Origin: CAJBVG01 sp943372995
GTDB taxonomy: Bacteria; Bacteroidota; Bacteroidia; Sphingobacteriales; Sphingobacteriaceae
Assembly: GCA_943372995.1 (NCBI GenBank)
Contig: CALSAQ010000006.1
Location: 1 to 64,000, forward strand
Direction: 5' to 3'
DNA: 64,000 bases
The notes under the pieces are model-generated. The model ran no database searches. It was not told the DNA's origin and worked only from the letters and a program-made list of their open reading frames with translations. The first letter of the stretch is position 1. Every line of letters begins with the position of its first letter. Below are positions 7,938 through 15,948 of the stretch, one piece after another. The translations under genes were made by a program, and so were the position numbers.

Positions 7938-8969
7938 ATGGCTATACACCCAAAATTAGAGTTTTATAGATTCACTCTAAACCATAAAAAGGGAGATTTT
8001 AAGACTTTTCGTGATTTTGCAATAGAGGAGCTTAAGGCGGGCAAAAAAACTACAAATGAGAAGATTGTAGAACTATGTTTTAAGCATTTTATACAATCTC
8101 TAAAAACTGATTATGCTAAAGATGATAACTTAAAAAAGAAAATTTGCTTTGAGCAAAAAAAAAGTATAAATAAGCATCATGATAAAGGGCCTACATTTAA
8201 TAGTGCTGACCATTTAATTTATGGTGTAATCAATGGAGGATTGTATGGTAGGGATAGAATTGTATCAAATAATGATGATGAGAATGATAGTGCTTCATTA
8301 GGTTTAAATAAAACTGTATTGCTTTATTTTTTCTTTTTTATTTATCTTCCTCCAGACCACAATGAGGGATTTTTTATGATTCATTCTAATGGTAAAGAAG
8401 AAACAATTACAAATATTTTTAGAAGTTATATTACAAATATTTTTCGTGGTAGTAATTACAACAAAGCTCAGCCAAATGAGTTTTGTCCAAAATCTTTTCA
8501 AAGAGAGTTTATAGATAAGGCGATATTAAAAAGTATGTCTTTTAAAACAACATTTATGGATGAGTTACACACTACTGACGGGATTTCCGAACAATTTCAA
8601 AATTATGATATTAAAATTGAGGTTATCCCCAAAAATAAAGGAATATTAGGAGCTGCTGCAGAAGCATTTAAGAACAAGTTGCAATCAAAAATATTTGGAA
8701 CAAAAAATAAAGAACGTAAACTTCAAGATTTTGACGAAACTAAAATGGTTTTAGAAAGCGATATAACTGCTGGATCAACCAAAACTTTTGAGTGGAACAC
8801 AAGAGATAATGATTTCGTCCCAGTTGTATATTTAAAGGGGCGAATAAATAACACCAATATTGATGGTACTCCAGATTTTGATGAATTAAAGCAATATTGT
8901 TTTACAATTTTTAATGATGAAATTTTACCTGAAATAAGACCAGATTTATATGTCACTAAGACTAAATAA
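7938..8969 (+). CDS. Unknown protein, first gene of a three-gene unit
   Basis: 343 residues, soluble and lysine-rich, with no signal peptide. The C-terminal half has an acidic/aromatic stretch (STKTFEWNTRDNDFVPVVYL), followed by an end rich in DELKQYCFTIFND. I do not recognise a family or catalytic motif. The gene overlaps the next by 20 bases and the third follows with a one-base overlap, so the three products are probably made together. The neighbours (four-pass membrane protein and nucleoid-associated protein) and the mobile setting suggest anti-phage or element maintenance functions. That is inference. Confidence 0.55.
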   Translation: MAIHPKLEFYRFTLNHKKGDFKTFRDFAIEELKAGKKTTNEKIVELCFKHFIQSLKTDYAKDDNLKKKICFEQKKSINKHHDKGPTFNSADHLIYGVINGGLYGRDRIVSNNDDENDSASLGLNKTVLLYFFFFIYLPPDHNEGFFMIHSNGKEETITNIFRSYITNIFRGSNYNKAQPNEFCPKSFQREFIDKAILKSMSFKTTFMDELHTTDGISEQFQNYDIKIEVIPKNKGILGAAAEAFKNKLQSKIFGTKNKERKLQDFDETKMVLESDITAGSTKTFEWNTRDNDFVPVVYLKGRINNTNIDGTPDFDELKQYCFTIFNDEILPEIRPDLYVTKTK

Positions 8970-9597
8970 ATACTTAAAGATTCTCAGAAGCGAAGCAAGT
9001 CGTTTTGAACGAACTGATATCAATAATAATGTTGATAATAGTTTTCGTGCTAAGTACTTTGTAAAAATACTATTTTCTTTAATTTCTGGAATATTAGTCT
9101 GGCTTATTAAGGACGGCTTTAGTGAAAGTTTTGTCTCTTTTGTTTCAGCCGTATTATCAATATTAGTTGGTCTTTTTATAACTGCATTAATTTTTAGTTT
9201 TGATAAATTCTACGAGCCAACTAATGAAGAAAATCCAAACTCAAGGATTAAGTTATGGGAAACACAAGCTCATAATTACGCAAAAAAATTTGCGTACATA
9301 ACAAGTTATACAATTACTCTAAGTATTTTTACCCTTGTGCTTTTGGTTGTAAGTGCCTTGTTTATGAAAGAAAACAATCATGATTCTTGGGTTCAACTTA
9401 ATGTTTTCAAATTATCTTTTTGTTTCGATTGCCTTGATATAAATAACCTCGCACCACTAAAAATATTTTTGATAGCAACGTGTGTTTTAATACAACGATT
9501 TTTGGTTTTATATTGGTTGTTAAAAATAATGTATAACACACTTTTTATAGTTAGTAGTATGGTTCAATATATGACAACAAAAATCGATAGAAAATAA
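8950..9597 (+). CDS. Four-pass membrane protein, second gene of the unit
   Basis: 215 residues with four hydrophobic segments, near ILFSLISGILVWLI, SAVLSILVGLFITALIF, TLSIFTLVLLVVSALF and IFLIATCVLIQRFLVLYWL. The N-terminus and the mid-loop (FDKFYEPTNEENPN) are polar. It starts 20 bases before the stop of the preceding gene. The layout of a 4-TM protein beside a DNA-binding protein recalls Kiwa (KwaA with KwaB), but I cannot show sequence homology to KwaA. Confidence 0.6.
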   Translation: MSLRLNKYLKILRSEASRFERTDINNNVDNSFRAKYFVKILFSLISGILVWLIKDGFSESFVSFVSAVLSILVGLFITALIFSFDKFYEPTNEENPNSRIKLWETQAHNYAKKFAYITSYTITLSIFTLVLLVVSALFMKENNHDSWVQLNVFKLSFCFDCLDINNLAPLKIFLIATCVLIQRFLVLYWLLKIMYNTLFIVSSMVQYMTTKIDRK

Positions 9598-10619
9598 TGA
9601 TTCAAATAGACGAAACGATTATTCGTAAATTAATACTTCATAGAGTTGCAATTGACAAAGATAAATCGATAATAAGCGATAATTTAATTGATTTCTCAAG
9701 TGATGATGAAACTGATTTACTAAAAAAAATATTTTTAAAAATATTTTTTTCTCATTCTCAAACTTTTGAGTTTAATCACGAAATAAAATTAGATTACAAT
9801 GTTTTATTTAATTTGACTAAAAATATTTACGAAGGAGATAATTTTATTGAGAAATCAGGAGAAATAGCACAACACCTTATTTCATCATCTGTGCATCACA
9901 ATATAAAAGATGGAGATTTTTTCGTTGTTAAATTCGATGATATAAAGTTTAATAATAAGTATTATGAAGGATTAGGTGTATATAAATTTGAAGATAAAGA
10001 TAGTTTTATTGAAACCTCAATTAGTAATAGAAAGATAAACTTTACTTTTCATAAAGGGATTGGAAATAAAAAGCCAGATAAAGCCTGTCTTATTCTTTTT
10101 ACTGAAGAACCATATACTGTACTAATCACTGACAGTAATAACGAAACAGATTATTGGCAGAAAAACTTCATTAATCACAAATCAAAAAATGATTTTATAA
10201 ATAATACTAGTAACTTTTTAACTTTAACAAAAAAATTTATAACAAACCAAATTGTTACAGATTTTGAAGTCACAAAAGCTGACCAAATTGATTTTTTAAA
10301 TCGTTCCGTAGATTATTTTAAAAGTCATCAATCGTTTGATAGGGAGGAATTTGAAACAGAAGTTTTTGGAGAAAAATCACTCATTAACTCATTCCAAAAA
10401 TTTGACAAAAAATACAGATTGGAAAATGATGTTGATCTTTCTAATAATTTTGAAATTTCAATACAAGTTGTAAAAAAACAAGCAAAAATTTTTAAGAGTG
10501 TTTTAAAGCTAGATAAAAACTTTCATATTTATATACATGGAGATAGAGAATTGATAAAACAAGGAATAGATGATAATGGAAGGAAATACTACAAGATTTA
10601 TTATGAGAATGAGGTATAA
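9597..10619 (+). CDS. Nucleoid-associated protein, NdpA/YejK (NA37) family
   Basis: 340 residues, the usual size for the 37-kDa nucleoid-associated family. It matches the family pattern over most of its length: an opening II-RKLILHRV, a central HHNIKDGDFFVVKF and YEGLGVYKFE, then FEVTKADQIDFLNRSVDYF, and an end VKKQAKIFKSVLKLDKNF with IYIHGDRELI. Family members bind double-stranded DNA. The copy is unusual in sitting third in a tightly overlapped operon (TAATG junction) behind an unknown protein and a membrane protein, inside a mobile island, rather than alone in the core genome. Confidence 0.8.
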   Translation: MIQIDETIIRKLILHRVAIDKDKSIISDNLIDFSSDDETDLLKKIFLKIFFSHSQTFEFNHEIKLDYNVLFNLTKNIYEGDNFIEKSGEIAQHLISSSVHHNIKDGDFFVVKFDDIKFNNKYYEGLGVYKFEDKDSFIETSISNRKINFTFHKGIGNKKPDKACLILFTEEPYTVLITDSNNETDYWQKNFINHKSKNDFINNTSNFLTLTKKFITNQIVTDFEVTKADQIDFLNRSVDYFKSHQSFDREEFETEVFGEKSLINSFQKFDKKYRLENDVDLSNNFEISIQVVKKQAKIFKSVLKLDKNFHIYIHGDRELIKQGIDDNGRKYYKIYYENEV

Positions 10620-10682
10620 TTTGGAAGAAAAGAAAAAATTTAAAAAATGAATATGTGTAAATAGGATTATTTAAATATAGAT

Positions 10683-10922
10683 ATGACTACTTGGCAGATT
10701 ATTATTACCGTTTTAAGCATAGCTAGTTTAGTTGGAGGGTTTCTGAAATGGCATTTTAGTTCTATAGATAAATTAAAAGACGAAATTCAAGCTCTTGAAT
10801 TACGATTTAAGGATTTGGAACATAAAGACGAATTACAGCAAATGACTTTAAACAAGTTGGATGAGATATTTCCAATGGTTTACACATTTTTAATTAAAAA
10901 AAATAGTCATGACAACAATTAA
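10683..10922 (+). CDS. Small membrane-anchored coiled-coil protein
   Basis: 79 residues. One N-terminal membrane helix (IIITVLSIASLVGGFLKW) is followed by a heptad-like charged region (KLKDEIQALELRFKDLEHK) that probably forms a coiled coil. It lies 63 bases after the NdpA-like gene and overlaps the next gene by 14 bases. No family named. Confidence 0.5.
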   Translation: MTTWQIIITVLSIASLVGGFLKWHFSSIDKLKDEIQALELRFKDLEHKDELQQMTLNKLDEIFPMVYTFLIKKNSHDNN

Positions 10923-11157
10923 GATAGATTATAAAAGGTTAGCTTATCTAGGTACAGTTGTTCGTGATAATACGGCTACTATTGATGAAAGAGATGAGTA
11001 TATGCTTTTGTTATACAAAAGCAATCAAATCAGTAAAGAGCAATATGAAAGCTATAAAAGTGGTATAAAAACGGATGATATTATAAAAGTAGCCTTGACG
11101 GTTGGAGCTATATTTTTATTAGGTTATATACTTTCTGAGGCATTGAATGAAAAGTAG
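10909..11157 (+). CDS. Small tail-anchored membrane protein
   Basis: 82 residues. A polar N-terminal part (LAYLGTVVRDNTATIDERDE) is followed by a single C-terminal membrane segment (VALTVGAIFLLGYIL). It overlaps the preceding small gene by 14 bases, so the pair is probably co-translated. It is a candidate accessory of the three-gene unit upstream. Confidence 0.5.
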   Translation: MTTIKIDYKRLAYLGTVVRDNTATIDERDEYMLLLYKSNQISKEQYESYKSGIKTDDIIKVALTVGAIFLLGYILSEALNEK

Positions 11158-11191
11158 CTTTTCAGAAGCTATTGTTTTTTAGATGCTGTAT

Positions 11192-11683
11192 TTACAACAT
11201 CCCTTCATCAGAAAACGAGTAGTGTCCTTCACTCGAAATAATAACATGATCCAACAATGATATATCTAATAGCTTTGCGGCTTCTTTAAGCTTTCGTGTA
11301 TATTCTATGTCCTGCTCAGAAGGATTTAAGTTCCCAGAAGGATGATTGTGACAAATAATAATTCCTGAAGCATTTGAGAGGATTGCCAATTGAAATAGTT
11401 CAATTGAATTCATAACAACTCCTGCGGTAGAGCCTGAACCAATTTCAGAAACTCCAAGCACTTGGTTTGCTCTCGAGAGAAGCATTACACAAAAAATTTC
11501 TTTGTAATCTATGCGGTGTTCATCTATGATTTTTCTAAAAATATTTGCAGCATCTGATGACTTAGTAATCTTCATCTGTTCGTCATACAGCGGGCGTTTG
11601 TAAACAATAGACACCTCATGCACCATGTGGATTTTTGGACTTTTTTTCTCAGTTTTCATACATTTCTTTTTTGATATGCCCAA
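11192..11683 (-). CDS. radC: RadC-like JAB-domain protein
   Basis: 163 residues, shorter than chromosomal RadC (about 220) because the N-terminal helix-hairpin-helix part is missing. The JAB/MPN metalloprotease-like signature is complete: an early Glu (KEIFCVMLL), then CHNHPSGNLNPSEQD (H-x-H-x10-D), then LLDHVIISSEGHYSF. Short RadC proteins of this type are very common on Bacteroidota conjugative and integrative elements. The biochemical role is unsettled. Met-9 (MKTEKKSP) is an equally possible start. Confidence 0.8.
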   Translation of the reverse strand: MGISKKKCMKTEKKSPKIHMVHEVSIVYKRPLYDEQMKITKSSDAANIFRKIIDEHRIDYKEIFCVMLLSRANQVLGVSEIGSGSTAGVVMNSIELFQLAILSNASGIIICHNHPSGNLNPSEQDIEYTRKLKEAAKLLDISLLDHVIISSEGHYSFSDEGML

Positions 11684-11706
11684 AGGTTTCAGAAAGAGAA
11701 ATACAC

Positions 11707-11757
11707 ATTCATCAAGGAGGAATCTGCAAGAGCATTCCTTGTGAGTGTAGGATGAAT
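11707..11757. repeat. Nested inverted repeat in the radC / recombinase divergent spacer
   Basis: Outer arms ATTCATC and GATGAAT enclose an inner GGAAT / ATTCC pairing. It lies in the 221-base gap between the - strand radC-like gene and the + strand ORF at 11905. It may be an operator or part of an attachment site. Confidence 0.35.
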
Positions 11758-11904
11758 ACTTTCACTTTTGCATACATCAAAAAGAAAATTGAATGAAAAG
11801 ATAAAAGGCAAACAACTCCATATGTGGCATAAAATACCGTCTATACAAAGGCTCTTGAATAACAGAAAATGGCAGTATTACCAATCTGATTAGAAGATGC
11901 TATA

Positions 11905-12156
11905 ATGACAATGCTACACAAGAGTTTGAACGAATTGAATATTGAACCCAAAGAAGGGCAATCCGAACTTTTGTGTAGCAACATTCGTTCATGTGATTGC
12001 CCTTCTTTGGGCTGTGAGCATGATGTATTATCAGATGAAGCAATCATAAATCTCATAGAACTTGGAGAGTATTTAAAAACGATTTGCATCCGATTACTCT
12101 CCGAAGGCTATTCCATTGTTGATGGCATACTATATCCCAAACAAAATGCAGAATAA
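11905..12156 (+). CDS. Small protein upstream of and overlapping serine recombinase 1
   Basis: 83 residues (MTMLHKSLNELNIEPKEGQ...). It overlaps the chosen recombinase start by 11 bases, as expected for translational coupling. The first third is encoded by the interleaved inverted repeats at 11912-12011, so the protein sequence there may be a by-product of DNA or RNA structure. The second half (IINLIELGEYLKTICIRLL) looks like a genuine helix. No family recognised. A reading frame is also open on the opposite strand. Confidence 0.4.
   Translation: MTMLHKSLNELNIEPKEGQSELLCSNIRSCDCPSLGCEHDVLSDEAIINLIELGEYLKTICIRLLSEGYSIVDGILYPKQNAE
11912..12011. repeat. Three interleaved inverted repeats, order A-B-C-A'-B'-C'
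   Basis: A is 11912-11926 and A' 11966-11980 (14 of 15 complementary, TGCTACACAAGAGTT). B is 11927-11935 and B' 11983-11991 (9 of 9, TGAACGAAT). C is 11947-11963 and C' 11995-12011 (17 of 17, CCCAAAGAAGGGCAATC). Each pair crosses the other two, so the helices cannot all form as nested hairpins. It lies 135-234 bases before the recombinase ATG, the usual place for attP or a regulatory leader. Confidence 0.8.
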
Positions 12157-13909
12157 CGACAAAGATGAGCTACAAATTGAAAAAGATATAATTGCAGGAC
12201 TCTACAAGTCCACGTATCTTATCTATGCTCGACGAAGCACTGATGAGCCAGATAATCAAAAAAATTCACTGCGATATCAGAAAGAAGAGAGTTTGAAATT
12301 TGCGGAACGACAACACCTACCCATTGCTCCAATTACATTAAAATATTTTTGTACTAACGGACTTATTGCAGAAAAACATTCTGGATTCAAACATGATAAT
12401 GAAGTGAGGATTTCAAAAGCAGGATTTGTTCAATATCATATTAAACGTCCTAAATTTGTGAAGCTTTTGCAGTACTTAAGTAAACAGTATTTTAAAGGTG
12501 TCATTGTATTGTGTTGGGATCGCATCAGTAGAAATAGAGGTGATGATACGATTTTACGAAAACTAATGAAGAATGGCATTGACATTCAATTCATATCCAC
12601 CAAATATGATAATTCTAGTGCTGGTGAAATGCACATGGATATTGATGGGATGACAGCAGAAAATCATGCTCGGAGAACTCAAGAAGCAGTAATAAATATG
12701 ACCCGAAATTTGAGAGCCAAAGGCATTTGTACCTATAAGGCTCCTATTGGGTATCTTAACCCTGGCACAATGCTCAATAAACCATTTGATACTGAACGAG
12801 CACCAATCATAAAACAACTATTTAAACTATATGATACTGGAAATTGGGGTATCAGATCTCTTGCAAGATGGGCAAATGCACAAGGTATGAAAACTGTTCC
12901 ATTACGAAGGAGAAGAACTATGGAAGAAATGCTTGAAGATACAGATGACGATGAGATTCCTCTTGAGCCCATTTCTCGTCCAATTTCTCCAACGTACATA
13001 CAAAAGATTCTTCGAAACCCCTTTTACATTGGAAAAATCCTCAATAGTGATGGAACATATATAGACAGCTCTAGCCACAAAGCTCTCATATCAGAAAAGC
13101 TCTTCTATTCCGTTCAAGAAAAAATTCAGTTAAAAAATAAACATATCCGATATAATCAACCACTTGATTTATCAGGAAGGAAACTAATTCGATGCACGAA
13201 TTGCAATCGAGTATATACTCCTTATATAAAAAAGAAGTATCAATACCTATCTGCTCATTGTGTAGCAAACTGTTCTAACTCTAAAAGACATTTTAGTATG
13301 AAAATAATCGAAGACGCTATTGGTATGATCTTTAAAAAAATGATTTTTAACAATGAAGAAATAGAAAAAATAAAATCATTCTCAAAATCTCCCAAACAGG
13401 AACTATTAGATATTCATTTAGAAAAAGAGAAAAAACAAAAAGAGCGAGAACTGCAAAAGCACAAAGAAGACTTGGCCTATCTAAAATCAAATAAATTATC
13501 CCTCTTAAAAATTGGTGTATATTCTCCTGAAAAATTGTTGGAAGAAGAAACATCATTAAATATTAAAATTCACAAACTAACACCTCAAGACGAAAATATT
13601 CCTTCTTTAGAAAATATCTATGCACAAAGCCTACAAATTTCCGAACTATTAAAAACGTTGGAAAATAAGTACGCTTTAGCTAATAGTGACGAGAAATCTA
13701 GAATTATCGAATTTATATTTTCCGAACTCTCATATTCACAAAAAGGCTTGGTATATAAGTACAAATTGGGATATGAATTCATTGATTGGCGTAATGTTCT
13801 CTTGGGTGCCCCGAAGGCTCGGTTTTCCGAAGCATACAGTAATAACAATTTAGAAATGATAATAAAAGATCTTACCACATTCCTCACACAGAACCCATAT
13901 TCAAACTAG
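12146..13909 (+). CDS. Large serine recombinase 1
   Basis: 587 residues from the Met of MQNNDKDEL. An upstream Met at 12116 would lengthen the overlap with the preceding ORF. The N-terminal resolvase domain has YARRSTDE (nucleophile Ser about residue 31) and VLCWDRISRNRGD. The recombinase domain follows (YKAPIGYLNPG, then RPISPTYIQKILRNPFYIGKI). A zinc ribbon comes next (IRCTNCNRVY, later Cys at HCVANC). The C-terminal third is a long charged coiled coil (KEKKQKERELQKHK). It probably integrates and excises the surrounding element, or an inner one. The target site is not identified. Confidence 0.9.
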   Translation: MQNNDKDELQIEKDIIAGLYKSTYLIYARRSTDEPDNQKNSLRYQKEESLKFAERQHLPIAPITLKYFCTNGLIAEKHSGFKHDNEVRISKAGFVQYHIKRPKFVKLLQYLSKQYFKGVIVLCWDRISRNRGDDTILRKLMKNGIDIQFISTKYDNSSAGEMHMDIDGMTAENHARRTQEAVINMTRNLRAKGICTYKAPIGYLNPGTMLNKPFDTERAPIIKQLFKLYDTGNWGIRSLARWANAQGMKTVPLRRRRTMEEMLEDTDDDEIPLEPISRPISPTYIQKILRNPFYIGKILNSDGTYIDSSSHKALISEKLFYSVQEKIQLKNKHIRYNQPLDLSGRKLIRCTNCNRVYTPYIKKKYQYLSAHCVANCSNSKRHFSMKIIEDAIGMIFKKMIFNNEEIEKIKSFSKSPKQELLDIHLEKEKKQKERELQKHKEDLAYLKSNKLSLLKIGVYSPEKLLEEETSLNIKIHKLTPQDENIPSLENIYAQSLQISELLKTLENKYALANSDEKSRIIEFIFSELSYSQKGLVYKYKLGYEFIDWRNVLLGAPKARFSEAYSNNNLEMIIKDLTTFLTQNPYSN

Positions 13910-13995
13910 CAAGTGTTTAACGTTACTTATACACAATACGCACCTACTTCTAGTATCTAGTTTTCATACACAGTACTCGCTATTCTTACACATAT

Positions 13996-14301
13996 ATGAC
14001 ACCTGATAAAACACATACTCAATATTATCCATACCTTATTACTAACAACCTCAAGAAGTATCGCAGGGAACTAAATCTCACTCAAACTGAAGTTGTGAGG
14101 CTGCTTAACTTCAATTCGACAGACCGTATTTCTAAATGGGAGAAGGGAAGTGCCATACCTTCATTGATTAACCTATACAAGCTGTCAATTATCTTGAAGC
14201 GATTTCCGCACGAGCTGTACACTGATTTGATTACTCAGTTGACGAGGGAAATTATGCTGAAAAAGAATCAACTAAAGATCACATCCGAAAGTTCTTTATA
14301 G
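13996..14301 (+). CDS. XRE-family HTH regulator 1
   Basis: 101 residues. The helix-turn-helix is NLKKYRRELNLTQTEVVRLL followed by DRISKWEKGSAIPSL, a classic lambda-Cro/XRE pattern. It lies 86 bases after recombinase 1 on the same strand and its last 34 bases overlap the end of the convergent ATPase gene. It is similar along its length to the XRE protein at 17901-18191. It is a likely regulator of element genes. Confidence 0.8.
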   Translation: MTPDKTHTQYYPYLITNNLKKYRRELNLTQTEVVRLLNFNSTDRISKWEKGSAIPSLINLYKLSIILKRFPHELYTDLITQLTREIMLKKNQLKITSESSL

Positions 14302-15863
14302 ACATTTGTGTCAGGCTTAACTTGTGATGCAAGAAGAATTTTAAACTCTTCCTTATTCATTTGTTCAAATCCACAGTATTTCTTTAATTCAGTAGAAACA
14401 GTATCTTTTATTTCTCCATTAACCACATCTGATACAATTCCCTTATAATACTCCTCGTCAATGTCATTTTTGATTTTTTTCAATATTTCAAAATCGAACA
14501 AATAATTCTCAATTTCTTTTCTCCTCAACATTCTATTAACCGATGGATTCTTTTTAATCCATTCTTCTCTTTGTTCGTCTGTGGTTGGGTTACCTGACCC
14601 ATTGATATCTTTATCCTGAAGAACAAGTAAGGTTACGTTATCAAAAGCTTTGGTCAAGACTTTTAACGCTATACCAGCATATTTTTCAGGCTCATCTCCT
14701 CCTCCACTAGAAACAAACAATGTATTAGGGAACTCAAGTTCGAATATTTGATTATATATTTTTGCATCAAACCCCAACTCCTTACCGTCTTTATTTGGTT
14801 CTTTTCGTCCTTCACAATAAATAATAGTTTCTGGTGAGAGTAGGCCTGTTAGGTCTTCAAGAGCAGTCTCAAATATCATCCTCCAGTTTTCTCTTGTTTT
14901 TAGAATTGGAGTAAGTACTGTTTCTTCTTTTGCAAAATTTCCTTTAAACCAAATAATACTCGAATCGTTCGCATGATCTTGTTTTAGTGCGTTTAAGAAA
15001 CCAATGGAATGTGTTGCAATCCACAACTGACAGGTGTCAGGAATTATTTTTACAATTTCATTTAAGAGTTTTCTTTGAATATTAGTATTTATGTGAAGCT
15101 CTGGTTCATCAATAATATATATAGAATCTACAAATTTTTCTTTTTTTAAGTAGAGATCAATAAGAATATCAACAACTTCCTTTTCACCAGAAGATAGAAC
15201 ATCAAACTCAAATTCTTTATTCTGATCACTCTTCTTAAAAAAGAGAGTTCCTTTACCATCTAATATATCTCCGTGGTCAAATATTTCTATATTTAAAACA
15301 TTTAATAGACTTGAATTTAACTCACCAAGTATTTTCTCCTTTGCTTGTTCATACGTGCCGCCAGCTTTCATAGTTCTATCAACAAGAGAATATAGACGTT
15401 GATAATTGTCAGTTACTTTATCATCGATGTGTATTGTTGAACCTGCACCAATATTATTATTTTTGATATCAGCAACTGCCTGTAATGTATTTACTTTTAA
15501 ATTAGAAGAGTACCTATATGGGCTCCTAAAATTAAACATCGTTCTAACATCACCATTATTTTGCTTGGAATGTGCTACAGTATGGAAATCACCTGTATTA
15601 AAAATAATCTCAACATTTTGTTCTCTACTGTTTGAAAACTGAGGGTTACCATCACGAGAATGAAATTTGAAATCATCATTAGCTCTAGCTCCAATAACAC
15701 CGTATTGATTTTGTCGATATAACATTCCTTCAAAAACTGAACTCTTTCCAGATCCATTAGGTCCTACTAATGCAACTAATTTTGTTGGACTATCTCCCAA
15801 ATCGATAGTTAAATCTTCAAATCGCTTATAACCATTCTTGAGTCTTATATTCTTAATTCTCAT
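14268..15863 (-). CDS. AAA ATPase with C-terminal TOPRIM-like domain (OLD/AriAB-like)
   Basis: 531 residues. The N-terminal SMC/ABC-type ATPase has Walker A GPNGSGKSS (about 34-42), the signature LSSGEKEVVDI and Walker B SIYIIDEPELHI, then an ATHSIGF His-switch. The C-terminal part carries a TOPRIM pattern: IIYCEGRKEP, an SSGGGDEPEKYAG turn and LLVLQDKDI. RRKEIENYLF then follows, a sequence reminiscent of DUF4435 proteins. This is the layout of overcoming-lysogenization-defect nucleases and of fused AriA-AriB (PARIS) proteins. Probable anti-phage effector. It lies 85 bases after another ATPase-TOPRIM gene on the same strand. Confidence 0.75.
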   Translation of the reverse strand: MRIKNIRLKNGYKRFEDLTIDLGDSPTKLVALVGPNGSGKSSVFEGMLYRQNQYGVIGARANDDFKFHSRDGNPQFSNSREQNVEIIFNTGDFHTVAHSKQNNGDVRTMFNFRSPYRYSSNLKVNTLQAVADIKNNNIGAGSTIHIDDKVTDNYQRLYSLVDRTMKAGGTYEQAKEKILGELNSSLLNVLNIEIFDHGDILDGKGTLFFKKSDQNKEFEFDVLSSGEKEVVDILIDLYLKKEKFVDSIYIIDEPELHINTNIQRKLLNEIVKIIPDTCQLWIATHSIGFLNALKQDHANDSSIIWFKGNFAKEETVLTPILKTRENWRMIFETALEDLTGLLSPETIIYCEGRKEPNKDGKELGFDAKIYNQIFELEFPNTLFVSSGGGDEPEKYAGIALKVLTKAFDNVTLLVLQDKDINGSGNPTTDEQREEWIKKNPSVNRMLRRKEIENYLFDFEILKKIKNDIDEEYYKGIVSDVVNGEIKDTVSTELKKYCGFEQMNKEEFKILLASQVKPDTNVYKELSDVIFS

Positions 15864-15948
15864 TTTGTCTTTACATTAAAAAATATTATAAAAAACCACT
15901 AAAATAATTGAAGAAAATAAACCAACATTTATCACACAAATTTCAAAA

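Noticed and set aside
8950..10619. Kiwa system
   Set aside because: Only the arrangement is similar. The DNA-binding protein clearly follows the NdpA/YejK pattern and I cannot show a match to DUF4868 KwaB.
11841..12089. 82-aa - strand ORF over the interleaved repeats
   Set aside because: The repeats are partly symmetric, so both strands stay open; no start context or protein-like features support it.
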